Origin: CAVSWN01 sp046728115
Lineage (GTDB): Bacteria > Acidobacteriota > Vicinamibacteria > Vicinamibacterales > CAVVIG01
DNA length: 6,720 bases
Assembly (NCBI GenBank): GCA_046728115.1
Contig: JBKPDW010000071.1
Span: 1 to 6,720 of the forward strand
Reading direction: 5' to 3'
Shown: positions 1 through 5,359 of the stretch, one piece after another
Position numbering within the stretch: position 1 is the stretch's first letter
Layout of the letters: every line of letters begins with the position of its first letter
Translations under genes and position numbers: made by a program
Notes under the pieces: generated by a model
Seen by the model: only the letters and a program-made list of their open reading frames with translations
What the model was told of the DNA's origin: nothing
The model's database searches: none

Positions 1-1379
1 ACCTGATGCCGTGCGGCGAAGAGGGCGACGAGGGCGGCGTCCGTGTAGTGCTTGCCGCTTTCGTTGACGAGAAAATCCTTGTAGGCGATCTCAAGCGTGC
101 TGTCGAGCAGGATCAGCGCGAGCCTGTTCTTCTGGTCGAACCGCTGGTGGCGGATCAATTCGACTGCGGCGTCGGCCTCGACGATGCCCTGCGCCCACGG
201 CTTCTTTTTCAGGACGCGCAGGTTCGCCTTCTGAAGCGCCAGGCCGTAGTTCAGGCGCTTGGTGGGCAGCTTCGGCAGGAAGCGCTTCTGCACTTTCTCG
301 AAGTCGCGGATGTCCTCTTCAACGTAGGAGCCTGACTTGTAGCGGAAGACCTTCTCGTCCCACTCGCCGTGGAGCCGCTTGCAGACATTGGCGAAGCCCG
401 ACACCGTGTTCATCAGCCACTGCTGAATGGTCTTGAACGTGACGTGGTTGACGTTGATCGCCGACTTGCTGCTGTTCCACGGCATGCATTGAGCCGGGCC
501 GTTGAGGAACACGATGACGCGGACGAGCGACACGACGTTGTGCGGGGCGCCCGCTAGGCCGGCGATGAACCCGACATCCACGGTCTTCAGGCCGCGCGCG
601 ATGAGCCGGTCGTTGCAATAGAAGTAGACGCCGTATTCGCCGGCGATCGATCCCCGCTCGTTGATGAGCCCGCCGATGGCCATGAAGCGGATGTTGTCGC
701 CGTCCTCGGTCGGCACGACGCCCTTGAAGCGCCGCGGACGATAGTCGGGCGGGTAGGTCCAGTTTTCGAAGGTGTGGGGACTGAGCGGCGTGCCGTTCAG
801 CGACAGGGTGACGTCTACCCCGCCGAGGAAGAGCGCGTAGGTCGCCTGGAGGTGTTCTTCGAGCAGGCTGACGTCGCGCTCGTCGATGCGAAAGCGGAGC
901 CGCGAGAGCTCGATGATCGTCGACGCCTTGGCGATGGCGTCCACCTCGTACACGGGCAGGTCCCAGGTGCTGTCCTCGAGCCAGTGGTCGTCGTATTCAA
1001 CGAGGTAGGTCTTACCGTTGCCGCGCCGCGTCCTGATCCGGACGTGCTGCGCGAGGGCGACGACGGCACGCTTGGTTCCGACGCCGAAAATGCCGATGGT
1101 CTCCTCAGTGCCGGTGCCGAGGCCGCTGCCGGGCGTGACCATCACGCCGAGCGCGTCCCTCTCGACCCCACCCGCGTTGTCCTCGACCGTGATCGACTGC
1201 TGCCCGAGCTCGATAGCGACGCTGATGTTCAGCCCGCCCGCGCGGCCATTGCGTGCCCATTGGTCGATGGCGTTGTCGACCAGCTCGCAGATGCCGGTCC
1301 GCAGGCTGTAGTCCGCGATGATGGACGAGTAGATCTTCTTCGAGGGCGTCGCGTCGATGTTGCCGGCGGTGCGCTTCAT
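1..1379 (-). CDS. GHKL (Hsp90/MutL/MORC-like) ATPase, 3' end beyond the window
   Basis: I translated this frame by hand; it is open from ATG at 1379 to the left edge (459 full codons, no stop), so the C-terminus is missing. The N-terminal half shows the ATP-binding Bergerat fold: N-box ELVDNAIDQ at residues 32-40 (E32 the usual catalytic base, N36 the Mg ligand), G1 box EDNAGG at 67-71, a flexible lid GSGLGTGTEE at 84-93 and G2 box GIFGVGTKRA at 96-105. The order and spacing fit the HATPase_c_3 group containing MutL, Hsp90 and MORC-like proteins rather than histidine kinases. WNSSKS at 301-306 may be the S5-domain part with the lysine that contacts ATP (inference). Residues 400-459 are a helical, charged extension of unknown role. 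The Shine-Dalgarno AGGA (1384-1387) lies 4 bases before ATG and overlaps the stop of the micro-ORF upstream, suggesting coupled translation. Relatives of this class often sit in restriction or phage-defence loci; a role here in defence or in remodelling DNA for the recombinase is inference. Confidence 0.9.
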   Translation of the reverse strand, partial: MKRTAGNIDATPSKKIYSSIIADYSLRTGICELVDNAIDQWARNGRAGGLNISVAIELGQQSITVEDNAGGVERDALGVMVTPGSGLGTGTEETIGIFGVGTKRAVVALAQHVRIRTRRGNGKTYLVEYDDHWLEDSTWDLPVYEVDAIAKASTIIELSRLRFRIDERDVSLLEEHLQATYALFLGGVDVTLSLNGTPLSPHTFENWTYPPDYRPRRFKGVVPTEDGDNIRFMAIGGLINERGSIAGEYGVYFYCNDRLIARGLKTVDVGFIAGLAGAPHNVVSLVRVIVFLNGPAQCMPWNSSKSAINVNHVTFKTIQQWLMNTVSGFANVCKRLHGEWDEKVFRYKSGSYVEEDIRDFEKVQKRFLPKLPTKRLNYGLALQKANLRVLKKKPWAQGIVEADAAVELIRHQRFDQKNRLALILLDSTLEIAYKDFLVNESGKHYTDAALVALFAARHQ

Positions 1380-1385
1380 CGAATC

Positions 1386-1496
1386 CTAGAGTGACTTCCA
1401 GAGGCCGTAGAGCACGACAGAGACCGTATGCAGCGCCGCCGCAACCAAGAAATCATTGATGCGCTGCAGCAGGTCGAGCACCGGTGAGAAAGTCAC
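1386..1496 (-). CDS. 36-residue micro-ORF, possible single membrane helix, between integrase and ATPase genes
   Basis: This small frame starts with GTG at 1496 and ends with TAG at 1388-1386. The start overlaps the integrase stop codon (GTGA), and the stop overlaps the AGGA Shine-Dalgarno of the ATPase gene, so it fills the gap between the two genes exactly. The predicted peptide begins MTFSPVLDLLQRIND and continues with a hydrophobic stretch FLVAAALHTVSVVLYGLW (residues 16-33), long enough for one membrane helix or an amphipathic helix, then ends KSL. No separate strong Shine-Dalgarno is seen; AGG lies directly against the start, so translation would depend on ribosomes finishing the integrase. 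I do not recognise the peptide. It may be a real small protein, or mainly a device that carries ribosomes from the integrase to the ATPase start. Chance is also possible because it is so short. Confidence 0.4.
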   Translation of the reverse strand: MTFSPVLDLLQRINDFLVAAALHTVSVVLYGLWKSL

Positions 1497-3277
1497 CTGC
1501 CGCGCGATACCACACGGAATGCCGAAGCCACCATGGGGGCACTAACGGGCTGGCCTAGTGGTGGCAGGTCCTCCCCCATCTTTTGAATTGCAGCGCGGGC
1601 AGTGTCGTCGTTCGCACGAACGTACCGCATGAATGTCTGGGGCGAGTGTCCCAGTATCTTGGCGCCGGTCTTTGCATCCCCGCCGATCAGAGGAGCGAGC
1701 GCCGTCGCGAACGAATGCCGAAACGCGTGCGGTGTGAAGTAGAGGGATGCACCCGTGTAGGGATCCTTGACACGACGGGCAGCGGCAACTACTTGGTAGT
1801 ACAGCTCCTGGTACCACGGCACCATCGTTTCGTCTGGCACCCTCGATCGATCGCGAAGCCGATCGAACAAGTCGTACTTCACGAACATCTTCAACGCCGC
1901 GACCCCATACTCATTTAACGGAATCCGTCGCCGACTTATTACTCGCTCCATCCGGCCACTGTGGCGACGACGCTTCTCGGTCGGCATCAGCACGGCCCGT
2001 TCCTTCAACCGGACATCCTCCGGATTGAGCATGGCAACCTCGCCCACCCGCGCGCCCGTGTGGGCCAAAACAGAAGACCGGATGAACGCCCTCGTGATCC
2101 GCGTCCGGTCCGCGCTTGGCCGGTACGGCACCACCTCGTGCCGCATCGCCTGCACCAACTTCCGCACGTCCTGCAGTGAGGGTGCGTTATCGGTCCCGAA
2201 ATCAAATGGCGACACCGGATACTCCAGCCCCGCGGCGTGGGATGCTGAGCGCAGAACATTTCGAAATGACCCGACCGCGAAATAGCCAAACTTGGTCAGC
2301 TTCCCACCCCCGTTGTACCGGTCGGGGTACGCGAGGTAAGACCGACACGCTTCAAGACTTTCCGAGCTGAGCTTCACAATCCGAGCCTCGCGCTGCTCTA
2401 CTTCGACCCGGACGATGCCATGACCTTCGACCGTGACATGGCGTTCGAACACGCGCTTTGCCGGGATACGGAGCTCGCCCGCCCTCAGGTCGAACGCGCG
2501 CGCGTCCCGGATGGACCACAGTTCCTGGATCGTCAGTCCCGCGAATCCCAAGAGGGCCGCGCGCACCGAGGCAAACGACGGATGCTTCCGCCGTGCAACT
2601 AAAGGCGGATTGCGCATCGCCTCCAAGAGGGCCATCACGATAGGCATTGGCTGGGCCTTCTCCACTTCGGGAGATTTAGGGGGCAACCGATCCTTGAGTG
2701 CGAGCACCGGGTTCGGAAGATCCGGATACAGGACAGCGACCAGATTTGACAGGTGCAGCGCGCGCGTCCGCAACGTGGCAGATGACCAACGCCGTTGGAC
2801 TTGAGAGTTCTTCTTCCGGATGGTCGTCGATTGTTTCCATTCCTCCAGCGCGAGCTCAACGAGCGCCGGTGTGATTTTCGACGTTTTGAACGCTGCTCCA
2901 AGCTTGGTTGATAGCCAGCTCTCCCAGACTGCTAGGTTATGCGCTCGCCCTCGATAGTCCGAGGTGCTCGCACGCCGCGCCAGGTAGATTCGGATGTCGT
3001 CTCTAAAGACGCCCGACGTCGCTCTGTCGGAATCCCGCCGCAGGTCGTGCACGGCCGTGGACCGCTCGCGCTGGAGATGATCAAGCGTCGCCTGGAGCGT
3101 CTCTCGAATGTTCTGGGGATAGAGTTCGTCAAACTCCCCTGTTGCGCGCCGTCGCACGCGGACTCGCCAGACCCAGTTCGGACACGCTGCGAGGTCTGCT
3201 GCTGTTCGCAAGGTGCGCCGACTGTGCGGCTGGACGCGGGTGATACCCGTTGGTAAGCGGTTGGTCGGAGGTGCCAT
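1493..3277 (-). CDS. Large tyrosine recombinase / integrase with an apparent second, degenerate catalytic fold
   Basis: This 594-residue protein is a phage-type tyrosine recombinase that would cut and rejoin DNA through a 3'-phosphotyrosine link. The active-site set is visible in the C-terminal domain: R410 in HTGARVGE, a candidate beta-hairpin lysine near K435, H517 and R520 in HAFRH, H544 in LGHS, and the nucleophile Y552 in FMRYV. Residues about 88-195 look like the helical core-binding (SAM-like) domain. Family members usually have 300-450 residues; the extra length is explained by a segment at about 208-365 that reads like another catalytic domain (AGLTIQELWSIRDARAFDLR at 246-265 aligns by eye with the Arg-I region) but lacks the Arg and His residues. 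ATG 3277 follows a purine-rich Shine-Dalgarno (GAGGGGGAGA), 11 bases after the upstream helix-turn-helix gene. The stop overlaps the start of the micro-ORF. It probably moves the element carrying this region; no attachment site was found in the window. Confidence 0.93.
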   Translation of the reverse strand: MAPPTNRLPTGITRVQPHSRRTLRTAADLAACPNWVWRVRVRRRATGEFDELYPQNIRETLQATLDHLQRERSTAVHDLRRDSDRATSGVFRDDIRIYLARRASTSDYRGRAHNLAVWESWLSTKLGAAFKTSKITPALVELALEEWKQSTTIRKKNSQVQRRWSSATLRTRALHLSNLVAVLYPDLPNPVLALKDRLPPKSPEVEKAQPMPIVMALLEAMRNPPLVARRKHPSFASVRAALLGFAGLTIQELWSIRDARAFDLRAGELRIPAKRVFERHVTVEGHGIVRVEVEQREARIVKLSSESLEACRSYLAYPDRYNGGGKLTKFGYFAVGSFRNVLRSASHAAGLEYPVSPFDFGTDNAPSLQDVRKLVQAMRHEVVPYRPSADRTRITRAFIRSSVLAHTGARVGEVAMLNPEDVRLKERAVLMPTEKRRRHSGRMERVISRRRIPLNEYGVAALKMFVKYDLFDRLRDRSRVPDETMVPWYQELYYQVVAAARRVKDPYTGASLYFTPHAFRHSFATALAPLIGGDAKTGAKILGHSPQTFMRYVRANDDTARAAIQKMGEDLPPLGQPVSAPMVASAFRVVSRGR

Positions 3278-3288
3278 TCTCCCCCTCT

Positions 3289-3525
3289 CTAGTCCCTGTT
3301 TCGCAGAAGATAGCGCAAAACGTCAATGCCCGCGAACTGCACGCGGCGCGTTGTCGGGTGGATTGGGCGGATGGGAAATCGATTCCGCTGTCGAAGCCGG
3401 TAGATCGTGGCGCGCGACATCCCAATCCATTTCGGGAGATCGTCAAGGTCGATAACGGTCGGTAGCTCTCGCGCAAGGCGCGCACCGTATTCTCGTTCAG
3501 CCTCGCCGAGGATTGCAGTTAGCAT
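3289..3525 (-). CDS. AlpA-like helix-turn-helix protein (excisionase or integrase regulator)
   Basis: The 78-residue product has the layout of the AlpA / HTH_17 (MerR-like winged) DNA-binding family. The helix-turn-helix is at about residues 27-47 (LDDLPKWIGMSRATIYRLRQR). A wing-like segment follows, with P54 and H56-P57 before TTRRVQFAGIDVLRYLL (58-74), the usual closing strand and helix. Residues 1-22 are a charged N-terminal helix that is longer than in minimal AlpA proteins. The Shine-Dalgarno AGGTGAGG (3531-3538) lies 5 bases before ATG, which supports this start. The gene ends 11 bases before the integrase, so the two are very likely co-transcribed. Known members either activate integrase expression (AlpA of the CP4-57 prophage) or act as excisionases that set recombination direction; which applies here cannot be decided. 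A long inverted repeat at 3583-3615, about 60 bases upstream of the start, is a candidate binding site. Confidence 0.82.
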   Translation of the reverse strand: MLTAILGEAEREYGARLARELPTVIDLDDLPKWIGMSRATIYRLRQRNRFPIRPIHPTTRRVQFAGIDVLRYLLRNRD

Positions 3526-3582
3526 GCTGGCCTCACCTGCTTGCTGATTTCACGTTTTGAATCCTACAGATCGATCGGCAGC

Positions 3583-3615
3583 TCCCGGACACCGCCACAA
3601 TGGCGGCGTCCGGGA
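3583..3615 (-). terminator. 15-base-pair inverted repeat between the SpoVG-like and helix-turn-helix genes
   Basis: The arms at 3583-3597 and 3601-3615 are complementary at 14 of 15 positions around a three-base loop. Read on the minus strand the one mismatch becomes a G-U wobble, so the RNA stem is complete in the direction of transcription. It begins 14 bases after the stop codon of the 106-residue gene, the position of a terminator, but no run of U follows on either strand. It could be a transcript-stabilising 3' hairpin, a partial terminator, or a DNA operator for the helix-turn-helix protein encoded next to it. Confidence 0.5.
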
Positions 3616-3629
3616 TACCGTTCTGCGAG

Positions 3630-3950
3630 TTACGACACGGCTGCTTCCGCCCGCTCCTCGTACTCGGCGAAGGCCTGCAGCACGAGCTGACGGACCCGCT
3701 CCTGTGCGCTGGTGTCGCTGATGGGACGCAGCAGCGCGAAGCTACGACGCTCACCGTTGACGGCGTACTGGCGCGCCGGGAACGTGACGTTGCGGCCATT
3801 GCCGCCGCGGCGTTCCCACACGGCGAACCCGATCAGCTTCAAGCCGTCGAGCTCGCCGCTTGTGAAATGCAGCTCGGCTTCCGCGAGTTTGCCGGGGGGG
3901 TTCCCCTTGTCGTTGGGGGTGATCTTGACGACGATGCTGCTGTTGGTCAT
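3630..3950 (-). CDS. Small SpoVG-like protein (106 residues)
   Basis: The start at 3950 is well supported by a perfect AGGAGG (3958-3963) seven bases upstream. Residues 37-78 (from LKLIGFAVWERR through NVTFPARQY to RRSFALLRPI) follow the pattern of the SpoVG fold: a beta strand, a glycine turn (GGNG), a strand ending in an F-P-x-R motif that matches the MPSR motif of SpoVG, another strand after a G-E/R turn, and a strand ending in a P-I step. A C-terminal helix (SAQERVRQLVLQAFAEYEERAEAAV) follows, as in SpoVG. SpoVG proteins are small nucleic-acid-binding regulators, but the likeness was judged by eye and distant versions occur on plasmids with unknown roles. The gene is the last of four co-oriented accessory genes and is preceded by a small hairpin next to its Shine-Dalgarno. 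Treat function as unproven. Confidence 0.8.
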   Translation of the reverse strand: MTNSSIVVKITPNDKGNPPGKLAEAELHFTSGELDGLKLIGFAVWERRGGNGRNVTFPARQYAVNGERRSFALLRPISDTSAQERVRQLVLQAFAEYEERAEAAVS

Positions 3951-3968
3951 ACACGAACCTCCTGAGAA

Positions 3969-3987
3969 GCTCGCCAGTCCGGCGAGC
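3969..3987 (-). promoter_or_regulatory. Stem-loop just upstream of the Shine-Dalgarno of the SpoVG-like gene
   Basis: GCTCGCC (3969-3975) and GGCGAGC (3981-3987) form a perfect seven-base-pair stem with a five-base loop. In the minus-strand transcript it ends five bases before the AGGAGG at 3963-3958. The stem uses the same CTCGCC/GGCGAG sequence as the longer hairpin at 5187-5214. It could influence ribosome access or mark an RNA processing point; chance is possible in GC-rich DNA. Confidence 0.35.
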
Positions 3988-4013
3988 AGTGGACGCGAAC
4001 GAACGCCGGCGAG

Positions 4014-4382
4014 TCATGCGTGCACCTCGGTGGGAAGGGGCGCCTGGAGCCGCGCCCACAGCCACTGCTGCAGCGTCTTCACGCTGACCAGCACCGGATC
4101 GGCAGGCGCGCAGATCGCGTGATCCGCACGGAACTTCTCGCGCTGCCACGCGAGTTCTCTCGTCTCGATGAGCACGAGGCGCGCAGGGATGCGCCCACGC
4201 GTGGCCTCGAAGACGAGTGGGTCGGCGGCGAACCCCGCCACGTCGGCGAGGGTCGACGTGTAGAGCGTGAGCGTCGACGGCGCATCGACGGCCGGCGTGG
4301 CCGTCGTCACGAACGCGTGATAGATGCGGATCTGGCCGGCGATCGTCACGGTGATGGTGGGTGTCAGATACAGGTGCGACAT
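4014..4382 (-). CDS. Hypothetical protein, 122 residues
   Basis: I do not recognise this protein. ATG 4382 is preceded by GAGGAG (4389-4394) at six bases, and the frame is co-oriented with its neighbours, so it is likely real. The first 45 residues are rich in Thr, Val and Ile with alternating polar and hydrophobic positions (LYLTPTITVTIAGQIRIYHAF), suggesting beta strands. The second half (RLVLIETRELAWQREKFRAD, then VKTLQQWLWARL at 101-112) looks helical. There is one cysteine (C91) and no signal peptide, membrane helix or known catalytic motif. It sits between the RadC-like and SpoVG-like genes, 63 bases from the latter, and is probably part of the same accessory cassette. A longer, Arg- and Pro-rich frame overlapping this gene on the same strand lacks a good start and is a shadow. 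Confidence 0.7.
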   Translation of the reverse strand: MSHLYLTPTITVTIAGQIRIYHAFVTTATPAVDAPSTLTLYTSTLADVAGFAADPLVFEATRGRIPARLVLIETRELAWQREKFRADHAICAPADPVLVSVKTLQQWLWARLQAPLPTEVHA

Positions 4383-4447
4383 GGGTTGCTCCTCGCTTCG
4401 AATCCCCGCGCCGATCCGATAACCGCCTGACGCGGACGCGCGCAGGA

Positions 4448-4510
4448 CGTGTCAAGGCCGCGACACTCCCCTCTGGGAGCGGTGAGCGACGCGAACGACG
4501 CCTTGACACG
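4448..4510. repeat. 11-base perfect inverted repeat, 41-base spacing, upstream of the 122-residue gene
   Basis: CGTGTCAAGGC at 4448-4458 is matched by its exact complement GCCTTGACACG at 4500-4510. A smaller stem, CTCCC/GGGAG around CTCT (4466-4479), lies in the 41-base centre. Both arms contain TTGACA, read outward, like a promoter -35 box; no convincing -10 was found at the right distance for the minus strand (a weak TAGCCT exists on the plus strand at 4525-4530). The repeat lies 66 bases upstream of the start of the 122-residue gene and 20 bases after the RadC-like stop. It may be a two-site operator or a large RNA stem. Confidence 0.5.
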
Positions 4511-4529
4511 GCTGAGCACGTCCGTAGCC

Positions 4530-5132
4530 TCACGGGATCGGAGCGGCGCTTGGTGGTGCCGCCGTGGGTGGGTGTGAGTCGTCCACCGATGCGTTGTGGA
4601 CGACCGTAGGTCGCGGCGCGGCTGCGGGAGTTCGTCCGAGCAGACCGGCTTCGCGAAAGCTGAAATACCGCATGTCCTCTCCCACGATCAGGTGGTCGAG
4701 GAGCGCGATCTCGAGGACGTCGCCCGCGACGCGCAACCGCGCCGTGAGCGTGATGTCGTCCTGGCTGGGCGCCGGGTCGCCGGACGGGTGGTTGTGCACC
4801 ACGATCACGGCGGTCGTCCCGGGCGTGACGCATGCCGGCACGAAGACGTCAGGAATCGAAATCGGCGTGGCGTCACGGGTGCCCCGCGAGGCGATGTGCC
4901 ACGCGAGGAGTCGGTGGCGTGTGGAGAGGCAGGCGACACCGACTAGTTCCACCGGCTGATCGGCGATGAATGGGCTGAGGATGCGAACGGCCTCGCGCGG
5001 GGTGCTGAGCGCGAGTGACGGGACGCGGACGATGCGGCCTTCGCCGTCGCGGGCGGGGCGGAAGGTGCACACGAGTTCGCGCACCTGGTAGCGGCTGCGT
5101 GCCGGAACATGGGAGTCGACGCGCGTGTGCAT
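4530..5132 (-). CDS. RadC-like JAB/MPN domain protein
   Basis: The 200-residue product carries the JAB (MPN+) fold of the RadC family at about residues 43-165. The metal-site residues are in place: E62, then H113-N-H115-P-S-G-D, S123 and D126 (the H-x-H, S, D pattern of JAMM metalloproteases), followed by the typical LLDHLIVG (144-151) and a closing FSFREAGLL. Chromosomal RadC has an N-terminal helix-hairpin-helix domain before this fold; here it is replaced by about 40 unrelated residues, and residues 166-200 are a Pro/Ala-rich tail. That short form is common on plasmids, phages and integrative elements. Despite the old name, a DNA-repair role is not established; hydrolysis by the Zn site is plausible but the substrate is unknown. 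ATG 5132 is supported by AAGGAG (5140-5145) seven bases upstream. It is the second gene of the cassette behind the DUF932 gene. Confidence 0.93.
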   Translation of the reverse strand: MHTRVDSHVPARSRYQVRELVCTFRPARDGEGRIVRVPSLALSTPREAVRILSPFIADQPVELVGVACLSTRHRLLAWHIASRGTRDATPISIPDVFVPACVTPGTTAVIVVHNHPSGDPAPSQDDITLTARLRVAGDVLEIALLDHLIVGEDMRYFSFREAGLLGRTPAAAPRPTVVHNASVDDSHPPTAAPPSAAPIP

Positions 5133-5157
5133 CTCCGGTCTCCTTGCTGGTGATGAC

Positions 5158-5182
5158 CCTCCGGCGTCTTAAAGCGCGGAGG
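5158..5182 (-). repeat. Stem-loop in the leader of the RadC-like gene
   Basis: CCTCCG (5158-5163) pairs with CGGAGG (5177-5182); two further G-C pairs form inside if one base is bulged, around the loop GTCTTAAA. It lies 13 bases upstream of the AAGGAG Shine-Dalgarno of the RadC-like gene in the minus-strand transcript. It is one of five stem-loops in the 227-base gap between the DUF932 and RadC-like genes. Confidence 0.35.
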
Positions 5183-5186
5183 AAGG

Positions 5187-5214
5187 CGCTCGCCGGCGGT
5201 GTGGCCGGCGAGCG
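5187..5214 (-). repeat. 11-base-pair perfect stem-loop between DUF932 and RadC-like genes
   Basis: CGCTCGCCGGC (5187-5197) and GCCGGCGAGCG (5204-5214) are exact complements around the six-base loop GGTGTG. It is the longest perfect hairpin in this gap. No T-run follows in the minus direction, so it is not a standard intrinsic terminator. The loop resembles that of the hairpin at 5325-5348 (GATGTG). Confidence 0.5.
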
Positions 5215-5227
5215 AGAGGCGGGTGAC

Positions 5228-5304
5228 GCGCAGTTCCGACGGAACGCGCGCGTGACCGATCGCGAATGCGAGGAACGTGGGGCGGGTGGCCTGGGCCGAC
5301 CCGC
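5228..5304 (-). repeat. Two further imperfect stem-loops in the same gap
   Basis: GCGC-A-GTTCC (5228-5237) pairs with GGAACGCGC (5241-5249) with one bulged A around a GAC loop. GCGGGT (5282-5287) pairs with ACCCGC (5299-5304), with three more inner pairs possible. Each alone could be chance in GC-rich DNA; together with their neighbours they make the whole gap strongly foldable. I see no open frame of note here. Confidence 0.3.
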
Positions 5305-5324
5305 TAGGACGTGCTACGAAAGGA

Positions 5325-5348
5325 CCGCGCGAGGATGTGCTCGCGCGG
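5325..5348 (-). terminator. Terminator-like hairpin after the DUF932 gene
   Basis: CCGCGCGAG (5325-5333) and CTCGCGCGG (5340-5348) form a perfect nine-base-pair stem around GATGTG, beginning 11 bases after the DUF932 stop codon in the direction of transcription. It is followed on the minus strand by TCCTTTCG, a weak U-rich tail. It may be a partial terminator that reduces transcription into the RadC-like gene, or a 3' stabiliser. Confidence 0.45.
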
Positions 5349-5359
5349 CAAGGACACGG

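Noticed and set aside
774..1394. 206-codon plus-strand open frame
   Set aside because: It is antisense to the ATP-binding domain of the GHKL gene, whose motifs are unambiguous.
1380..3540. Attachment (att) site or tRNA gene near the integrase
   Set aside because: No tRNA-like cloverleaf and no pair of direct repeats was seen around the integrase; the element ends are probably outside the window.
4503..4530. Plus-strand promoter TTGACA / TAGCCT
   Set aside because: The -10 matches only three of six positions and no plus-strand gene follows; kept only as a possibility within the inverted-repeat finding.
3751..4833. 360-codon minus-strand open frame
   Set aside because: It overlaps three better-supported genes in another frame, is almost entirely Arg, Pro, His and Gly, and has no ribosome site.
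5158..5348. Possible CRISPR array or REP-like repeat cluster
   Set aside because: The hairpins have different stem sequences and irregular spacing; there are no direct repeats with unique spacers.
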